A stretch of 35,330 nt of DNA from Bacillota bacterium (GTDB taxonomy: Bacteria; Bacillota; Dethiobacteria; Dethiobacterales; Dethiobacteraceae): the NCBI GenBank assembly GCA_012521345.1, contig JAAYMN010000010.1:1-35330 (forward strand), in the 5' to 3' direction. Under the pieces are notes generated by a model that was given only the letters and a program-made list of their open reading frames with translations, did not search any database and was not told the DNA's origin. This document shows positions 7,093 to 14,715 of the stretch, one piece after another; the stretch's first letter is position 1, and every line of letters begins with the position of its first letter. Position numbers and translations under genes: made by a program.

Positions 7093-7893
7093 TTAGATAA
7101 TGTTTTGGCCTTTGAGCCAGTGCAAAAAATCACGTACTTGTTCCCGCAAATCTGCCTTGACCCGTTCCTTGAGCTTCTCTTCCATCAACGCAAAGTCACT
7201 GGCGCTGCCGTTGATAATCTCCTGAATTTCAGCCCTTTCATAATCGTAATGCGGGTCATAGAAAACAGCCACTTTCGCGCCACCGGTCTGGCCTTCCAGA
7301 CCTTGCGCCAGTATTTTGGCGGCTTCCAAAAAGCGATAACTCTCCACTGAAGACCAGAGAGTTTCATTTTTCTTTGCCCATTGCACAATATCATCCCGGG
7401 AGACAAATTCGAAAGCCAGTTTTTTATCCGCACAATAGCCGTCCAGCACCAGGTCGCCTTTTTGCTTGCCTGTATTCTCTTCTTCATCTGAATAGTAAAA
7501 TCTTGTCTCCGGCAGTGTTACACCCTGCAGAACAGGAGCCTCCTTTGTAAAGACAATACCTTCCCGCCGTGCTTCTTCCTGAATCACAGAAAAGGCTTCT
7601 TCCTCGGACAAAAAAGCGGGCGGAGCCACTGAAACACAGCCAAAACTGCCCCTGCCTACGCCCCTGATAAAGACAGGCGCAACCTGCACTGCATCCTGCT
7701 CTTTCTCCGTAGCCCTGTCTTTGTCGCTGCATGCCGTCAGGGTCATCAAGAGCAGCGAAGAAAGGGCCACGGCGACGTAGGCATTATTGCGCCAGCGTGC
7801 AGGCAGTGAAAGCAGGATCCCGGGATTTTTCAGCGTCTCTTCTTTATCCGGATATTTGGGGGTTTTATAACGCCTGACCGGTTTGACCTGCAT
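7093..7893 (-). CDS. Lipoprotein-like protein of unknown function, partner of the radical SAM enzyme
   Basis: This 266-residue protein has a basic N-terminal stretch of about 36 residues, then one hydrophobic segment ending in LLLMTLTAC, a good lipobox (LTA-Cys), followed by a charged linker. The predicted mature part faces the outside of the membrane. It contains the striking motif GVGRGSFGCVSVAPPAFLSEEEA (about residues 78-100), later a single Cys in DGYCADKK, and a Lys/Glu-rich helical C-terminus. I do not recognise a named family. AAGGAGGAGG lies 8 bases before the ATG, so the long n-region is real. The tight linkage to a SPASM enzyme suggests that the Gly/Ser/Cys motif is modified or carries a cofactor, but this is inference. 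Confidence 0.7.
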   Translation of the reverse strand: MQVKPVRRYKTPKYPDKEETLKNPGILLSLPARWRNNAYVAVALSSLLLMTLTACSDKDRATEKEQDAVQVAPVFIRGVGRGSFGCVSVAPPAFLSEEEAFSVIQEEARREGIVFTKEAPVLQGVTLPETRFYYSDEEENTGKQKGDLVLDGYCADKKLAFEFVSRDDIVQWAKKNETLWSSVESYRFLEAAKILAQGLEGQTGGAKVAVFYDPHYDYERAEIQEIINGSASDFALMEEKLKERVKADLREQVRDFLHWLKGQNII

Positions 7894-8074
7894 CTGAGAC
7901 TACCTCCTCCTTGCCGGGACGGTTAGACGAAGCCCGGATTCATTTGAACTTTATTCTATCTGACGCCCGGGGCCAGGGCAATGTTCCCGCCCCTCAAAAA
8001 CTTGCCAGGATTATTTTCCCATCTGCGGCACCCGCAACACTTTAAGACCGGTGAGTGCCTGCAGCGGTACGGCC

Positions 8075-8115
8075 GGGTAAAAAAATCAAGCCCGCCCGTG
8101 GCTTGATTTTTACCC
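8075..8115 (-). terminator. Terminator of the DUF438 gene
   Basis: A 16-bp stem, nearly perfect (8075-8092 with 8100-8115), starts directly after the stop codon. Its minus-strand descending arm contains seven Ts. The inner part is almost the same sequence as the hairpin at 126-148. Confidence 0.85.
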
Positions 8116-9342
8116 TTAATCAGCCAGTCTTTTTTCGCCGCTGATGGCCTGCAGCGGGGCAATATCCTGCGTCACTTCCATGACGCCGAGGAACTCCCCC
8201 TTGTCATTCCTGACGGCAAAATAACGGATAAAAACATACTTGTCTCCCATGCGCAGCCAAAAATCCTCATGGTCCTTTTTCCCCGACCGCAAATCCTCGA
8301 TAATTTTTTCCACGATATGTACACTTGCAGGAGGGTGGCAGTTCGTGACCTGTCGCCCAATAATTGTCTTCGGGCGGGCAAATATCCGCTCCCTGCCCTG
8401 GGAAAAGAATTTTACCGCTCCGTCTTTGTCCACGAATGTGATGTCGACGGGTAAAGTATTAAAAATTGCATTAATTTCCTCCGGTTTTAAGATACCGGCG
8501 GAAAACCTGATATACCCCTCGTCAAAAGCCTGTTCTCCCCCGGCCCGCTCTTTCGCCTCCACATCAACCCTGGCGGGCTGCCATTTCCCTTGCGGCCCTG
8601 CCAGCGTGTAGCCAATCTCGTCGCTCTCCTCCGCAATTCTGAGCCACTCGTCTTCCGCCAGGGTATCCGCCACCATGGGAAAGAGAATGTTTTCCTCCTT
8701 GAAAATCATTTCTTTTACCCTGTCAACCGCCGCCCGGGCCTTCGCCAAAAGCTCATCCCTGCCGCCGCTGTAGTCTGCCAGCGCCCGGCGCACTTCTTTT
8801 ATGGCGGTACGGATCTCGTCGTCCACACCCCACATAACTTTCGGCGGAGCCGTTATGCCGTATTTCTCAAGGTAGGGAAAAAGCAGGTTTTCCTTACGGG
8901 AGTAATGCTTGTCTACTTCCCAAAGGTCGGCAAAGGCCTCGGTCAAAAGGCGGACACTGTCAGCACCGTCATCCTCCTGAAAACGCTGCAGCAACGGCAG
9001 GATTTTTCCGTTGATCAACCCCTCCAGCGCCCTGTTCTCACGCTTGAAAGTATGCAGGGGATGTCCCGGTATTTCAGCAGGGTTCTGCGGTTTATGGATA
9101 TCCTCGATTGAACCTTTAAAGACGGCGGCATGAACATCGCACAGCCGCTGGATTTCTTCCACGGGCATGCCTTCCCTGATTAAGGCCTGTTCCATTTCCG
9201 CGATTTCACTGGCGGCAACTCCCTCTATTAGCTTTTCAAAACGCTCCTTGACCTCGTTCACGCTCTTCCCGTCATGCAGCTCTTTAATCAGCTCTTTCAG
9301 GACTTTTTGCCGATATTCCCTGTTGTTAATAACTTCGCTCAT
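8116..9342 (-). CDS. DUF438/hemerythrin/PAS-domain protein
   Basis: This is a predicted cytoplasmic sensor of 408 residues. It has an N-terminal DUF438 domain (about 15-80), a hemerythrin-like four-helix domain (about 90-235) with the spaced His/Glu residues GHPLHTFKREN, DKHYSRKENLLFPYL and EMIFKEENILFPM, and a C-terminal PAS domain (about 285-400) including NCHPPASVHIVEKI. This architecture is widespread in anaerobes. The hemerythrin part probably holds a di-iron site that senses O2 or NO, and the conserved Cys-His-Pro-Pro of the PAS domain may bind a cofactor. No output domain is present. A GGAGGCG site precedes the ATG. The gene stands alone, with its own terminator directly after the stop. 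Confidence 0.9.
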   Translation of the reverse strand: MSEVINNREYRQKVLKELIKELHDGKSVNEVKERFEKLIEGVAASEIAEMEQALIREGMPVEEIQRLCDVHAAVFKGSIEDIHKPQNPAEIPGHPLHTFKRENRALEGLINGKILPLLQRFQEDDGADSVRLLTEAFADLWEVDKHYSRKENLLFPYLEKYGITAPPKVMWGVDDEIRTAIKEVRRALADYSGGRDELLAKARAAVDRVKEMIFKEENILFPMVADTLAEDEWLRIAEESDEIGYTLAGPQGKWQPARVDVEAKERAGGEQAFDEGYIRFSAGILKPEEINAIFNTLPVDITFVDKDGAVKFFSQGRERIFARPKTIIGRQVTNCHPPASVHIVEKIIEDLRSGKKDHEDFWLRMGDKYVFIRYFAVRNDKGEFLGVMEVTQDIAPLQAISGEKRLAD

Positions 9343-9810
9343 CTCAGCGCCTCCTTTTATTCACTGATTATAGATCCTCTTTTCCTGAATGCCTCCTTGA
9401 TCCTCTCCGGAACCAGTTCCTTCCTTTTTTAAAAATATACATCGTTTTCCCAGGCAAATTCCTTAAATTATGCTTACACGTTTTCCTTTTTGGCATCCGC
9501 TTTTTGCTTTTTCCCACTCCCCGCAATTATAATGCTGTTTAACCAAAAGCAATATTCAAAAAGCCCCGTACCTTTATCGTCCCTGCCTTGGGCAGCCAAG
9601 GCGTAGACACGTCCGAAGGGCAGAAAACCATTCTTGCCGGTTGCAACATAGCAGAAGAAAGCATAGGTATACCCATTATTGTTCAATGGAAGTTGTGCGC
9701 TACGGTGAACCGGCTCTGGCAAAAAAAGCTTAAAAAGGGTATAATTAAGTCCAACAAAAAAGACGCGGCAGTAATTGCCTGCCGGTGCAGGCCGGGAGAG
9801 GAAATTACAT
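9343..9810. other. Intergenic region between DUF438 and LysE-type genes
   Basis: This is 468 bases between divergent genes. It holds a small inverted repeat, GGAAC-CA-GTTCC, at 9409-9420 upstream of the DUF438 gene. It also has a 15-codon ORF at 9686-9733 whose peptide MEVVRYGEPALAKKA resembles the start of peptide deformylase and then stops. The lysE-type promoter follows. No RNA gene is recognised. Open frames on either strand here lack ribosome sites. Confidence 0.5.
9716..9745 (+). promoter_or_regulatory. Sigma-A-like promoter of the LysE-type gene
   Basis: CTGGCA (9716-9721) and a consensus TATAAT (9740-9745) are 18 bases apart. The predicted start leaves a leader of about 58 bases before the ATG at 9811. 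Confidence 0.45.
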
Positions 9811-10455
9811 ATGGATTTATGGGGAATATTGCTTGGTGCTTTTTTCATAGGCTTTTCAGGTGCCATGATGCCCGGACCACTGCTGGGGGTTGCCATTGAC
9901 GGCAGCCTGAAAAAAGGCTGGACGGCGGGTCCATCTCTTGTCCTGGGCCACGGAATTCTGGAATTCTTTCTGATAATCGTTATGACATTCGGGCTGAAAG
10001 AATTTTTTGCCAAGCCGGTAGTTGCCGGGCTGATCGGGCTTTTTGGGGGCGCCTATCTGGCCTGGATGGGTTACGGCATGCTGAAGGCGGGCATAAAAAA
10101 GTCGGTTTCCATAGAAAACCCGGCTGCCGGCGGCAATGCCGGAGCAAAGAGTCTCGTGCTGGCAGGTGTGCTTGTCAGTGCCACCAATCCTTACTTTATC
10201 CTCTGGTGGGCAACAACGGGAATGGAATCGGTACGGCTTTCTTATGACCTGGGGCTGCTTGGCGTTTTCTGCTTTTTCTGCGGGCATATCTTCTCGGATT
10301 TTGTCTGGTATACGGCAGTTACCACGGCTTTATCCCGTGGCAGGAAAGTAATTCGTGATGCAGTTTATCACTGGATTATCATCCTGCTGGGGGCCTTTCT
10401 TCTGGTCTTTTCCCTCTATTTTTTGTTAAACGGATGGCTGATGCTTAAAGCTTAG
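9811..10455 (+). CDS. LysE/RhtB-family exporter
   Basis: A polytopic membrane protein of 214 residues, normal for the LysE family, which exports amino acids or small polar compounds. The first membrane helix carries the family's conserved start, GAFFIGFSGAMMPGPLLGVAI, and the middle has SATNPYFILWWATTG, matching the second conserved region. About six hydrophobic segments are visible. The ATG at 9811 with GGGAGAGG upstream is preferred over an upstream in-frame ATG at 9775, which lacks a ribosome site and would add a non-hydrophobic leader. The substrate cannot be inferred. The UPF0173 gene follows in the same direction after 78 bases, with no terminator between, so they may share a transcript. 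Confidence 0.9.
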   Translation: MDLWGILLGAFFIGFSGAMMPGPLLGVAIDGSLKKGWTAGPSLVLGHGILEFFLIIVMTFGLKEFFAKPVVAGLIGLFGGAYLAWMGYGMLKAGIKKSVSIENPAAGGNAGAKSLVLAGVLVSATNPYFILWWATTGMESVRLSYDLGLLGVFCFFCGHIFSDFVWYTAVTTALSRGRKVIRDAVYHWIIILLGAFLLVFSLYFLLNGWLMLKA

Positions 10456-10533
10456 GGAAGAGGAATTATTATCAGTTCAGGGAATCTATTACCAGGGCAA
10501 TGATAATATTAAAGCAAGGGAGGTTTTTGGGAG

Positions 10534-11223
10534 ATGAAAAACAAGATCAGGTGGCTGGGGCATGCCGCCTTTGAAATCACCACGGCAAAGGGAACAAGGA
10601 TCCTGATTGATCCCTGGCTGACAGGAAACCCCGCCTGTGCAGTCAAGGCCGATGAGCTTGAACCACCCGATTTGCTCCTTGTCACCCATGACCATCACGA
10701 CCATTACGGCAGCGATATACCAAAACTGCTGGAGAAAGGACAGGGGACCCTTATCTGCCAGCCTGAGGTTGCCGCCAAAGCACAAAAAAGCGGTGTGCCG
10801 ACTGCAAAAATAATAACAATGAACATTGGCGGCACTGTGGCAGCGAAAGGCGTAAAAGTCACCATGACCCAGGCCGTGCATTCAGCGGCGGCCGGTACCC
10901 CCTGCGGCTATATAGTTATGCTGGAGGACGGGAAAACTGTTTACCATGCAGGCGACACAGGCATTTTTGCCTCGATGAGGCTCCTCGCCGAAATCTACGG
11001 CATTGATGTTGCCCTTCTGCCCACCGGCGGCGTTTTTGTCATGGACCCGCTGCAGGCGGCCGCAGCGCTTGCTCTTTTGCAGCCCAAAATCGCAATTCCG
11101 ATGCATTACGGAACATTTCCCGTGCTGGAACAAACTGCCGACAAATTTATTGCCCTGGCAAAAGAAAAAGCGCCACAAGTGGCAATAAAAACACTGCAGC
11201 CGGGAGCAGCCACGGAATTTTAA
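10534..11223 (+). CDS. UPF0173-family metal-dependent hydrolase
   Basis: A metallo-beta-lactamase-fold hydrolase of 229 residues, the usual size. Conserved elements are WLGHAAFEI at the N-terminus, the metal-binding THDHHDHYG (residues 51-59), AVHSAA, the HAGDTG motif near residue 143, and PMHYGTFP near the end. This pattern fits the UPF0173/UlaG-like group, whose physiological substrate is not known. AAGGGAGG lies before the ATG. The gene ends 57 bases before a shared terminator and converges on the MFS-type gene. Confidence 0.92.
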   Translation: MKNKIRWLGHAAFEITTAKGTRILIDPWLTGNPACAVKADELEPPDLLLVTHDHHDHYGSDIPKLLEKGQGTLICQPEVAAKAQKSGVPTAKIITMNIGGTVAAKGVKVTMTQAVHSAAAGTPCGYIVMLEDGKTVYHAGDTGIFASMRLLAEIYGIDVALLPTGGVFVMDPLQAAAALALLQPKIAIPMHYGTFPVLEQTADKFIALAKEKAPQVAIKTLQPGAATEF

Positions 11224-11272
11224 AATATTCATTGCAACTGTCTAGTCGCTGTGCCCATGCCGGGCATGCAGT

Positions 11273-11304
11273 CAAAAAAAAGCGGTGGCTTAGCACCACC
11301 GCTT
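11273..11304. terminator. Terminator between convergent UPF0173 and symporter genes
   Basis: A 9-bp perfect stem (11280-11288 with 11296-11304). The minus-strand side continues into seven Ts (11274-11280), giving a strong terminator for the symporter gene. The plus-strand side is weaker. Confidence 0.85.
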
Positions 11305-11313
11305 CTTATTGTT

Positions 11314-12666
11314 TTAAGCACTAGCACTCTTTCTGGCGGCAATTTCTGCCTGCATGTTCTTGAGGCTTTCAGGAGTAATGCGATAGAGGAAGTAAATGCA
11401 AATGAAGCTGATGACCAGGATAACCGCAGGTACCAGGGTAAAGCCGGCCCTTAAAGCGCTGATCAGTTGCGGAGTGGGAGCTGTACCGGCTACATAGCCG
11501 CCAATGCCCAAAACAATAGGAATAACAACCCGGCTTAACAGGATACCGATTTTTAAGGGGAAAGCATAGAGCGACATGATAAAGCCTCTGGCGTTTTTCC
11601 CGGTCTTCCACTCGCCGTAGTCAACCGAGTTGGCATACATGGCAATGGCCACCGCATCAGGCATCCCGTAGCCCAGATAGGTAATAAACATGATTATCAG
11701 GAAGACAGTGGGGCTCATGGGCACGAAATAAACCAGCAGGAGGCCGATAACAAAGATTACCAGTGAAAGAGCGTAGGTATTCTTGTCACCGATCTTAGTG
11801 GCAATGGGACGTGCAAGGAGTGCACCGACAAAAAGCGAGATATTCATGCCGGTGAAGAAAGTGCCGACAATGGCCGGAGTACTCATAACGTCCCTCATAA
11901 AATACACTGCCATGCCAAAAATAACGAATCTGCCAAGGTATCTGCCGACATCGCCGATCAGCATGCCCAATAAGGGCGGGTTGACAAAGATTTGTTTGAT
12001 CATTTCCCAGACTGTCAGTCTTTCCTCGGCACTTACGTGTTTGTTATCAGCTTTGTGCGCATAGTCCATAGTGATGAATGTCAGGATATAATAGCAGGCG
12101 ATCATAACCAAGCCGCCCCAGAAAGCGAACCAGGTAAAATCGGACGGGCTTGTGGCTTGGCTTAATCTCTGGGAAATGAACAAGGAAAACAAAATAGCCC
12201 CTAAAGCATTAAACATACCCCTGTTGCTGGACATGGTAACTCTTTCTTTGCTGTCTTGTGACAAAACGGAGTTTAAGGCCAGATGCCCTGTATAGAAAAT
12301 ATTCCAAACCAGGTGGCTGATCGCAAAACCGATGGTAATTAAAACGGCATTAAGGGTGACACTGCCAATCTTGGCAAATTGGAAAATGTAGAAAAGCAAG
12401 GCTATCGGAGGCCCGATCAGCATCCAGGAATGAAATTTTCCCCATTTTAAGTTGGTCTTCTCCAAAACAATACCGCCTATGGGCACCCAGAAAACATCAA
12501 AGAAACCGGTAATAATCATGACAACGCCCAGTATCGCTACGGGCAAAAGCGCATAGTCGCTCAAAAAGACGGAAAAGAATTGAATTTCCAGGGTTACCCA
12601 GAACTGAAAGCCGAGCGACGGTATACCGAATAGGTTAATGATTGAACGCCTTAAGGGTTTTTCCAT
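11314..12666 (-). CDS. MFS transporter of the GPH (glycoside-pentoside-hexuronide) symporter type
   Basis: A 450-residue integral membrane protein with about twelve hydrophobic segments. The first cytoplasmic loop region GFFDVFWVPIGGIVLEKTNLKWGKFHSWMLIG matches the GPH/MFS_2 signature, in which an Asp-rich stretch is followed by the GK(F)R/H(x)W motif. Another typical element is YLGYGMPDAVAIAMYANSVDYGEWKTGKNARGFIMSLYAFPLKIG, close to the family's DYGEWKTGxR motif. GPH members carry sugars or organic solutes with Na+ or H+. No catabolic gene stands beside it, so the substrate is open. An AGGGGGG site precedes the ATG, and a promoter about 200 bases upstream is likely. Confidence 0.88.
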   Translation of the reverse strand: MEKPLRRSIINLFGIPSLGFQFWVTLEIQFFSVFLSDYALLPVAILGVVMIITGFFDVFWVPIGGIVLEKTNLKWGKFHSWMLIGPPIALLFYIFQFAKIGSVTLNAVLITIGFAISHLVWNIFYTGHLALNSVLSQDSKERVTMSSNRGMFNALGAILFSLFISQRLSQATSPSDFTWFAFWGGLVMIACYYILTFITMDYAHKADNKHVSAEERLTVWEMIKQIFVNPPLLGMLIGDVGRYLGRFVIFGMAVYFMRDVMSTPAIVGTFFTGMNISLFVGALLARPIATKIGDKNTYALSLVIFVIGLLLVYFVPMSPTVFLIIMFITYLGYGMPDAVAIAMYANSVDYGEWKTGKNARGFIMSLYAFPLKIGILLSRVVIPIVLGIGGYVAGTAPTPQLISALRAGFTLVPAVILVISFICIYFLYRITPESLKNMQAEIAARKSASA

Positions 12667-13193
12667 ATGATAATGCCCCCCTTATTTCAAAATCACACGC
12701 TTATAATCTACTGATAAATGCTAACAGTAACTGCCGCCAGTTTCCGGCTGCTTTTCTGTCTAAAAACACCACCTCCTGGAAAGCTCTCATATTTTAATCT
12801 GCTCCCTCCCTCCTTCCACCGGTGCTCTCAAACATCACTTGTCTTTAAGAAAAACATTACTAATAAAAATTATACTGAAATATTTTAATTTTAGCAACAT
12901 TATTTTACATTCTCTGTCTGACGACCGCCATTCTTTGGAATTAAAGGCAATAAAAAATGCAAGATAAGGGAACCCGTTTTTCTTAAGTTGCCAAAACAAA
13001 GGAAACCCTCTCTTGCATTTATAGCATAACACAATTCTATATTTTCGGCAATTACTTCTTCGGGTTGGCCAAAAAGCACAGAACCGGCCAAAATGCCTGC
13101 TATTCTTATATTTCTCGGGCTTGCTGCAAATATTGTCTTTGCAGCAGAAATTTACCAAATAATGTACAGGCTATCGCCAATGCCGGTGCACCG
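12667..13193. other. Long leader and intergenic region upstream of the symporter gene
   Basis: The stretch has no convincing full gene. The minus-strand promoter at 12869-12897 gives the symporter a leader of about 200 bases. Inside it, a 29-codon ORF (12701-12790, minus) starts MRAFQEVVFLDRKAAGNW and is preceded by a purine-rich GGAGGGAGGGAG about 12 bases before its ATG. It may be a leader peptide or chance. Bases 12900-13190 are AT-rich, with minus-strand codon-like open frames that lack starts and show no recognised family. Confidence 0.4.
12869..12897 (-). promoter_or_regulatory. Sigma-A-like promoter of the symporter gene
   Basis: On the minus strand TTGCTA (12892-12897) and TATAAT (12869-12874) are separated by 17 bases in AT-rich surroundings. 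Confidence 0.5.
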
Positions 13194-13232
13194 AAAAAGA
13201 CAGCCGGTTGGGATGCCGGCCTGCCTTTTTTT
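13194..13232 (-). terminator. Terminator of the DUF6530-type gene
   Basis: A hairpin built on CCGG/CCGG with flanking A-rich and T-rich arms (13194-13207 with about 13217-13232) lies 18 bases after the gene's stop. The minus-strand read ends in CTTTTT. Arms contain small bulges. Confidence 0.6.
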
Positions 13233-13249
13233 ATGCCAGACTGCCCGTT

Positions 13250-13729
13250 TTAGTATCCCATCTCTTTTAATATCAGGGAAAGCCTGCGCAGGCGCTCTCC
13301 CAGCAGCTCCCCGTCTTCACTGAGTACCTGGCTAAATAGTTTTATATCCTCATTAATTTTCTCATTGTCCATGCAGACAGCTACCGTCATGGCATCTCCC
13401 TGCAAAGCAACACGGTCGATGACCGGTTTTTCGGGATCGTACAAAAGCTCATACCGGTAAGCATCCTGAAAATAACGCAGCGCCCGGCAAACCAGAATCG
13501 CCAAATCAAGCACACGATGCAAGGGCAATTCTTCCGACTGCCGGGACCATTTTTCCCCGGTATGGCGCCAGACTTTGGCCGAGATTTCCACCTTCCCGCG
13601 GTCATTCCATTGAGCAAGCCCCAATGACAGGCCCTTGGCATCTGTCTGATAAGCATAACGGCCGTCAACGTTTTCATAGTTGTCCGCCACAATCACCGGT
13701 TTATGCTTTAAAGTTGTGGGTATCTTCAT
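13250..13729 (-). CDS. DUF6530-type conserved protein
   Basis: A 159-residue soluble protein with no signal peptide or membrane segment. The sequence KHKPVIVADNYENVDGRYAYQTDAKGLSLGLAQWNDRGKVEISAKVWRHTGEKWSRQSEE, the helix LHRVLDLAILVCRALRYF, and the C-terminal INEDIKLFSQVLSEDGELLGERLRRLSLILKEMGY match, from memory, the DUF6530 family found in anaerobic Bacillota. No function is known. AAAAGGAGGGG precedes the ATG. It has its own strong promoter with a palindrome just downstream of the -10, and its own terminator, so it is a regulated single-gene unit. Confidence 0.7.
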   Translation of the reverse strand: MKIPTTLKHKPVIVADNYENVDGRYAYQTDAKGLSLGLAQWNDRGKVEISAKVWRHTGEKWSRQSEELPLHRVLDLAILVCRALRYFQDAYRYELLYDPEKPVIDRVALQGDAMTVAVCMDNEKINEDIKLFSQVLSEDGELLGERLRRLSLILKEMGY

Positions 13730-13752
13730 TGCTTCCCCTCCTTTTAGTCAAC

Positions 13753-13765
13753 TACTAATTTAGTA
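13753..13765 (-). promoter_or_regulatory. Palindromic operator-like site in front of the DUF6530-type gene
   Basis: TACTAA-T-TTAGTA is a perfect 6-1-6 inverted repeat. It lies 12 bases after the -10 of the gene's promoter, at about +6 to +18, where a bound repressor would block transcription. No cognate regulator is identified. Confidence 0.45.
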
Positions 13766-13777
13766 AGTTACTTCTCA

Positions 13778-13806
13778 AGTATACACTTCCCGTTTCTCTG
13801 CGTCAA
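13778..13806 (-). promoter_or_regulatory. Sigma-A promoter of the DUF6530-type gene
   Basis: On the minus strand TTGACG (13801-13806) and TATACT (13778-13783) are exactly 17 bases apart, each with five of six consensus bases. Confidence 0.65.
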
Positions 13807-13854
13807 GTAAAAAAGCAGCATCACACTGCCCGCCAAAAGCACAGCAGAAACGCT

Positions 13855-14205
13855 GTGGGCAGACAAAAGCTTCCTGCAAGAAAAATACCTGTGGTCAAAA
13901 AACACCGCTATGTCGCACGCCAGTACTCGGGCAGAACGTGGTCAAGTGTTTCTATAATCGATACCGAAACATTTGAAGCAACCGTACTGCCGGAAAGTGA
14001 GGAAGTTCTTGCAATGGCGGATTTCGAAGCAACCACTGCTTCATACATGTCGGAGTTTGAAATTGACAACTGGCTATCCGAAACCGGCATTAAAATTAAT
14101 TTCGGCTGGTCCACTGAGAATAACCGCTGGATTCAAGGTTCCTACCATTATTCCATCCCCGCCAACTCATTTACAGTGGTTGAGATCGAAGAAACCGAGT
14201 GGTAA
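13855..14205 (+). CDS. Hypothetical acidic protein upstream of a TM2 gene
   Basis: An open frame of 116 codons with a GTG start and a coding-like composition. The N-terminal part is basic (RQKLPARKIPVVKKHRYVARQYSGR). The rest is acidic and probably folded (SVSIIDTETFEATVLPESEEVLAMADFEATTASYMSEFEIDNWLSETGIKINFGW...), ending EIEETEW. There are no membrane segments or signal peptide. No family is recognised. The start is uncertain because no good ribosome site precedes the GTG, and a second GTG lies 12 codons downstream. Its 3' end overlaps the TM2-domain gene by 26 bases, which suggests translational coupling. Confidence 0.45.
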   Translation: MGRQKLPARKIPVVKKHRYVARQYSGRTWSSVSIIDTETFEATVLPESEEVLAMADFEATTASYMSEFEIDNWLSETGIKINFGWSTENNRWIQGSYHYSIPANSFTVVEIEETEW

Positions 14206-14530
14206 AGCTTTCAGTGTAGGTTTAGCATATATACTTTACATTTTTTTCGGTTCTATAGGTGTCCATAAATTGTATATGGGCAAAACCCTCTGGGGAGTTA
14301 TTTGTCTTCTATTAGGGGTTTTAGGCTGGATTACTATTTTTGCAGGCGGGATTACCCTCTTGGCAGAAGACGCCGGCTCAGCAGCCGGGTTAGGTTCATT
14401 TGGTATTATTTGTCTTATTATACTTGGCATATTACTCTTGATTGATCTATTGACAATTCCAAGACAAATAAGAAAACAATATGAAAAAACAGAAATAGAA
14501 ATTATAAATAAACTATTGGAAAACAATTAA
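14180..14530 (+). CDS. TM2-domain membrane protein
   Basis: About 116 residues starting at a TTG codon (RSKKPSGKAFSVGLAYILYIFFGSIGVHKLYMGKTLWG). The GSIGVHKLYMGK turn between two hydrophobic helices is the TM2 signature (GGxGxHxFYxG). A further long hydrophobic segment and a basic tail (PRQIRKQYEKTE) follow. TM2 proteins are small membrane proteins with no settled general role. No Shine-Dalgarno site precedes the TTG, so translation probably depends on ribosomes leaving the overlapping upstream ORF. The later in-frame ATG would remove the first helix. The region is clearly more AT-rich than its neighbours, which hints at separate acquisition. A terminator follows the stop by 5 bases. Confidence 0.7.
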   Translation: MRSKKPSGKAFSVGLAYILYIFFGSIGVHKLYMGKTLWGVICLLLGVLGWITIFAGGITLLAEDAGSAAGLGSFGIICLIILGILLLIDLLTIPRQIRKQYEKTEIEIINKLLENN

Positions 14531-14535
14531 CTAAA

Positions 14536-14572
14536 CAGAAAAAGACCCTCAACTGGGTCTTTCTGCTTTTCT
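14536..14572. terminator. Bidirectional terminator between TM2 gene and tRNA-Ala
   Basis: A stem of AAAGACCC with GGGTCTTT, extended by CAG/CTG, lies between the plus-strand TM2 gene and the minus-strand tRNA. T-rich tails are present on both sides. Confidence 0.8.
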
Positions 14573-14574
14573 TA

Positions 14575-14650
<76 letters not shown>

Positions 14651-14715
14651 GTATGCCTTTTTCAATGACAAAGACTATTATAACGGCTTTCTGCGAGGTT
14701 GTCAACGGCCGCTGG

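Noticed and set aside
9474-10013. Minus-strand open frame of 179 codons across the lysE upstream region
   Set aside because: It runs opposite to the start of the clear LysE-family gene, has no ribosome site, and shows no recognisable motif in the intergenic part.
12835-13158. AT-rich minus-strand ORF upstream of the symporter
   Set aside because: No ribosome site, no recognisable family, and it contains the likely symporter promoter.
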